Shown: positions 17,456 through 18,406 of the stretch, in pieces
How the letters are laid out: each line of letters begins with the position of its first letter
Numbering within the stretch: position 1 is the first letter of the stretch
Assembly: GCA_900404475.1 (NCBI GenBank)
Contig: OUQQ01000414.1
Coordinates: 1-18,406 of the forward strand
Origin: Spongospora subterranea
Taxonomy: Eukaryota; Endomyxa; Phytomyxea; Plasmodiophorida; Plasmodiophoridae
Direction of reading: 5' to 3'
DNA length: 18,406 nt
Notes under the pieces: model-generated
Told to the model about the DNA's origin: nothing
What the model saw: only the letters and a program-made list of their open reading frames with translations
The model's database searches: none
Position numbers and translations under genes: made by a program

Positions 17456-18406
17456 TCAGTATCCTACTCTCCATCTCCAGCTGGTCGATAAAACGTCAAA
17501 TAGGTCATCCCTTTGATGACGTTAGATTAGCACAAGTGGTTGATGGGGTTGACCAGGCGCAGATTTCCACCAACCGCTGTCTGAAGATTGCCCAATCGAG
17601 TGCAGTTTCACCATCATGATTTTTGAGTGTGTTTATTGTTGGACACTCCACACCGAATATTCGACAAAATTTCCTGAGGTATCAAGTCAGCGGTGTTGAT
17701 GTTTTGGACATATGTGCTGACCATGACCGGGGAAAAGGGATCAAGAAACCACACAATCTCTTATAACGTTCCTTCGTTCCATCCTGTTCCATAAGAAGGA
17801 ACGACGGCACTTCAATTATAGCGATGATGATCTGCTTACTTCTGTGAGATCTCAATCAGATATTTTTGACTATATACACAGTATAGGAGTCTACAGGTTA
17901 TGAGATATCGCCAGGTGCAGTGCTGTATTCCCATTAAGATCAGGAATATGGGGATTGGCACCTCTTTTCAACAAAAACTTCACCACAACTTCTCTATGAC
18001 ATCAATTTTGATTAAGGGGATGATCGGGGGGTCAAATATGAATTTGAACCAACCGACGACACTCAATAGCCCTCTGAAGAAGCGTTGCGCCAACATTGCC
18101 CGCGTGGTTGACATCAATATTTTCAATCATTGATATAATGATTTCGTCTGTCCTGTTGGCACATGAGTAGGTATTTCAATATGTGTTGGTGAATGGGAGA
18201 TATACAATTCAGTTGGCATATGGGTGTGCAATGGTGTGTTCCCATCAATATCTGCTATATTGGGATCGGCACCTCTCTCCAGAAGAATCTGGACGATATC
18301 AAAGCTGGAAAATAAAAAACTCACTATTGAAGTGTGATCAGAACCAGACTGTAATTTCTACCAACCGTGCATGAGTAACTGCCAGAAACAGAGCAGTTTG
18401 CCATTT
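17456..18406 (-). CDS. Ankyrin-repeat protein, one repeat per exon (5' partial)
   Basis: Ankyrin repeats are 33-residue helix-loop-helix units for protein binding. Seven exons on the - strand: 18406-18366 (runs off the edge), 18304-18206, 18152-18054, 17993-17895, 17841-17728, 17673-17575, 17510-17456. Introns are 61, 53, 60, 53, 54 and 64 bp, all GT-AG and phase 2. Four of the five full internal exons are exactly 99 bp and one is 114 bp. Repeats read TALFLAVTHAR|FDIVQILLERGADPNI, GADPNIADIDGNTPLH, then TDEIIISMIENIDVNHAGNV, then EVVVKFLLKRGANPHI and PDLNGNTALHLAISHN, then SKQIIIAIIE followed by a divergent part, then HDGETALDWAIFRQR and the tail DDLFDVLSTSWRWRVGY with TGA at 17458-17456. No stop or frameshift breaks the spliced frame. 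The donor of the 114-bp exon is the least certain. Partner and role are unknown; the N-terminal part lies beyond the window. Confidence 0.88.

Noticed and set aside
17288..17491. + strand frame of 67 codons (LHFKYCDSGDRLSLSFDEE...)
   Set aside because: Not assigned: it overlaps the last ankyrin exon on the other strand and has no recognisable family, though its composition is not absurd.

Overview
This window is nuclear DNA from a eukaryote. Its genes are split by short GT-AG introns (53-64 bp in the UEV and ankyrin genes, 125-245 bp in the LRRC56-like gene). Poly(A) signals of the AATAAA type follow genes, and decayed retrotransposons fill much of the rest. An LRRC56-like gene (LRRC56/ODA8 act in outer-arm dynein transport) implies an organism with motile cilia or flagella. 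The lineage cannot be fixed from sequence alone. The integrase signature of the Ty3/gypsy elements (PWANGTVE plus a C-terminal chromodomain) recalls, from memory, elements of oomycetes, fungi and microsporidia. Ciliated invertebrates, chytrids and oomycetes all remain possible.

Layout, left to right. 1-1465: mostly unassigned, with a 54-bp block at the very edge that recurs inverted near 8.8-9.1 kb. 1466-1823: a weak lamin-like fragment. 2311-2699: a 56-bp minisatellite. 2784-3460: the broken 3' end of a Ty3/gypsy element (copy A). 3494-3711: a large imperfect inverted repeat. 3954-4576: a four-exon UEV/MMS2-type ubiquitin-conjugating enzyme variant on the + strand. 5419-6765: four exons of an LRRC56-like gene on the - strand, convergent with the UEV gene. 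7967-8176: a small one-helix membrane protein. 8770-9144: a perfect tandem duplication of a 188-bp unit. 9886-16443: a long, decayed Ty3/gypsy element (copy B) with Gag, protease, RT, integrase and chromodomain remnants in order, interrupted inside RT by a piece carrying a second-type RNase H domain, most likely a non-LTR element. 17456-18406: a -strand ankyrin-repeat gene running off the right edge.

The most striking item is the ankyrin gene. Four of its five complete internal exons are exactly 99 bp (33 codons, one ankyrin repeat), all introns are phase 2, and equivalent exons recur every 311 bp, so the gene seems to have grown by duplicating a two-exon, two-intron module. Both gypsy copies end with the same AATAAA plus CT-rich signature, so they belong to one subfamily. 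The host genes (UEV, LRRC56-like, small membrane protein, ankyrin) look intact where visible and have no evident functional link. They are small islands in retrotransposon debris.
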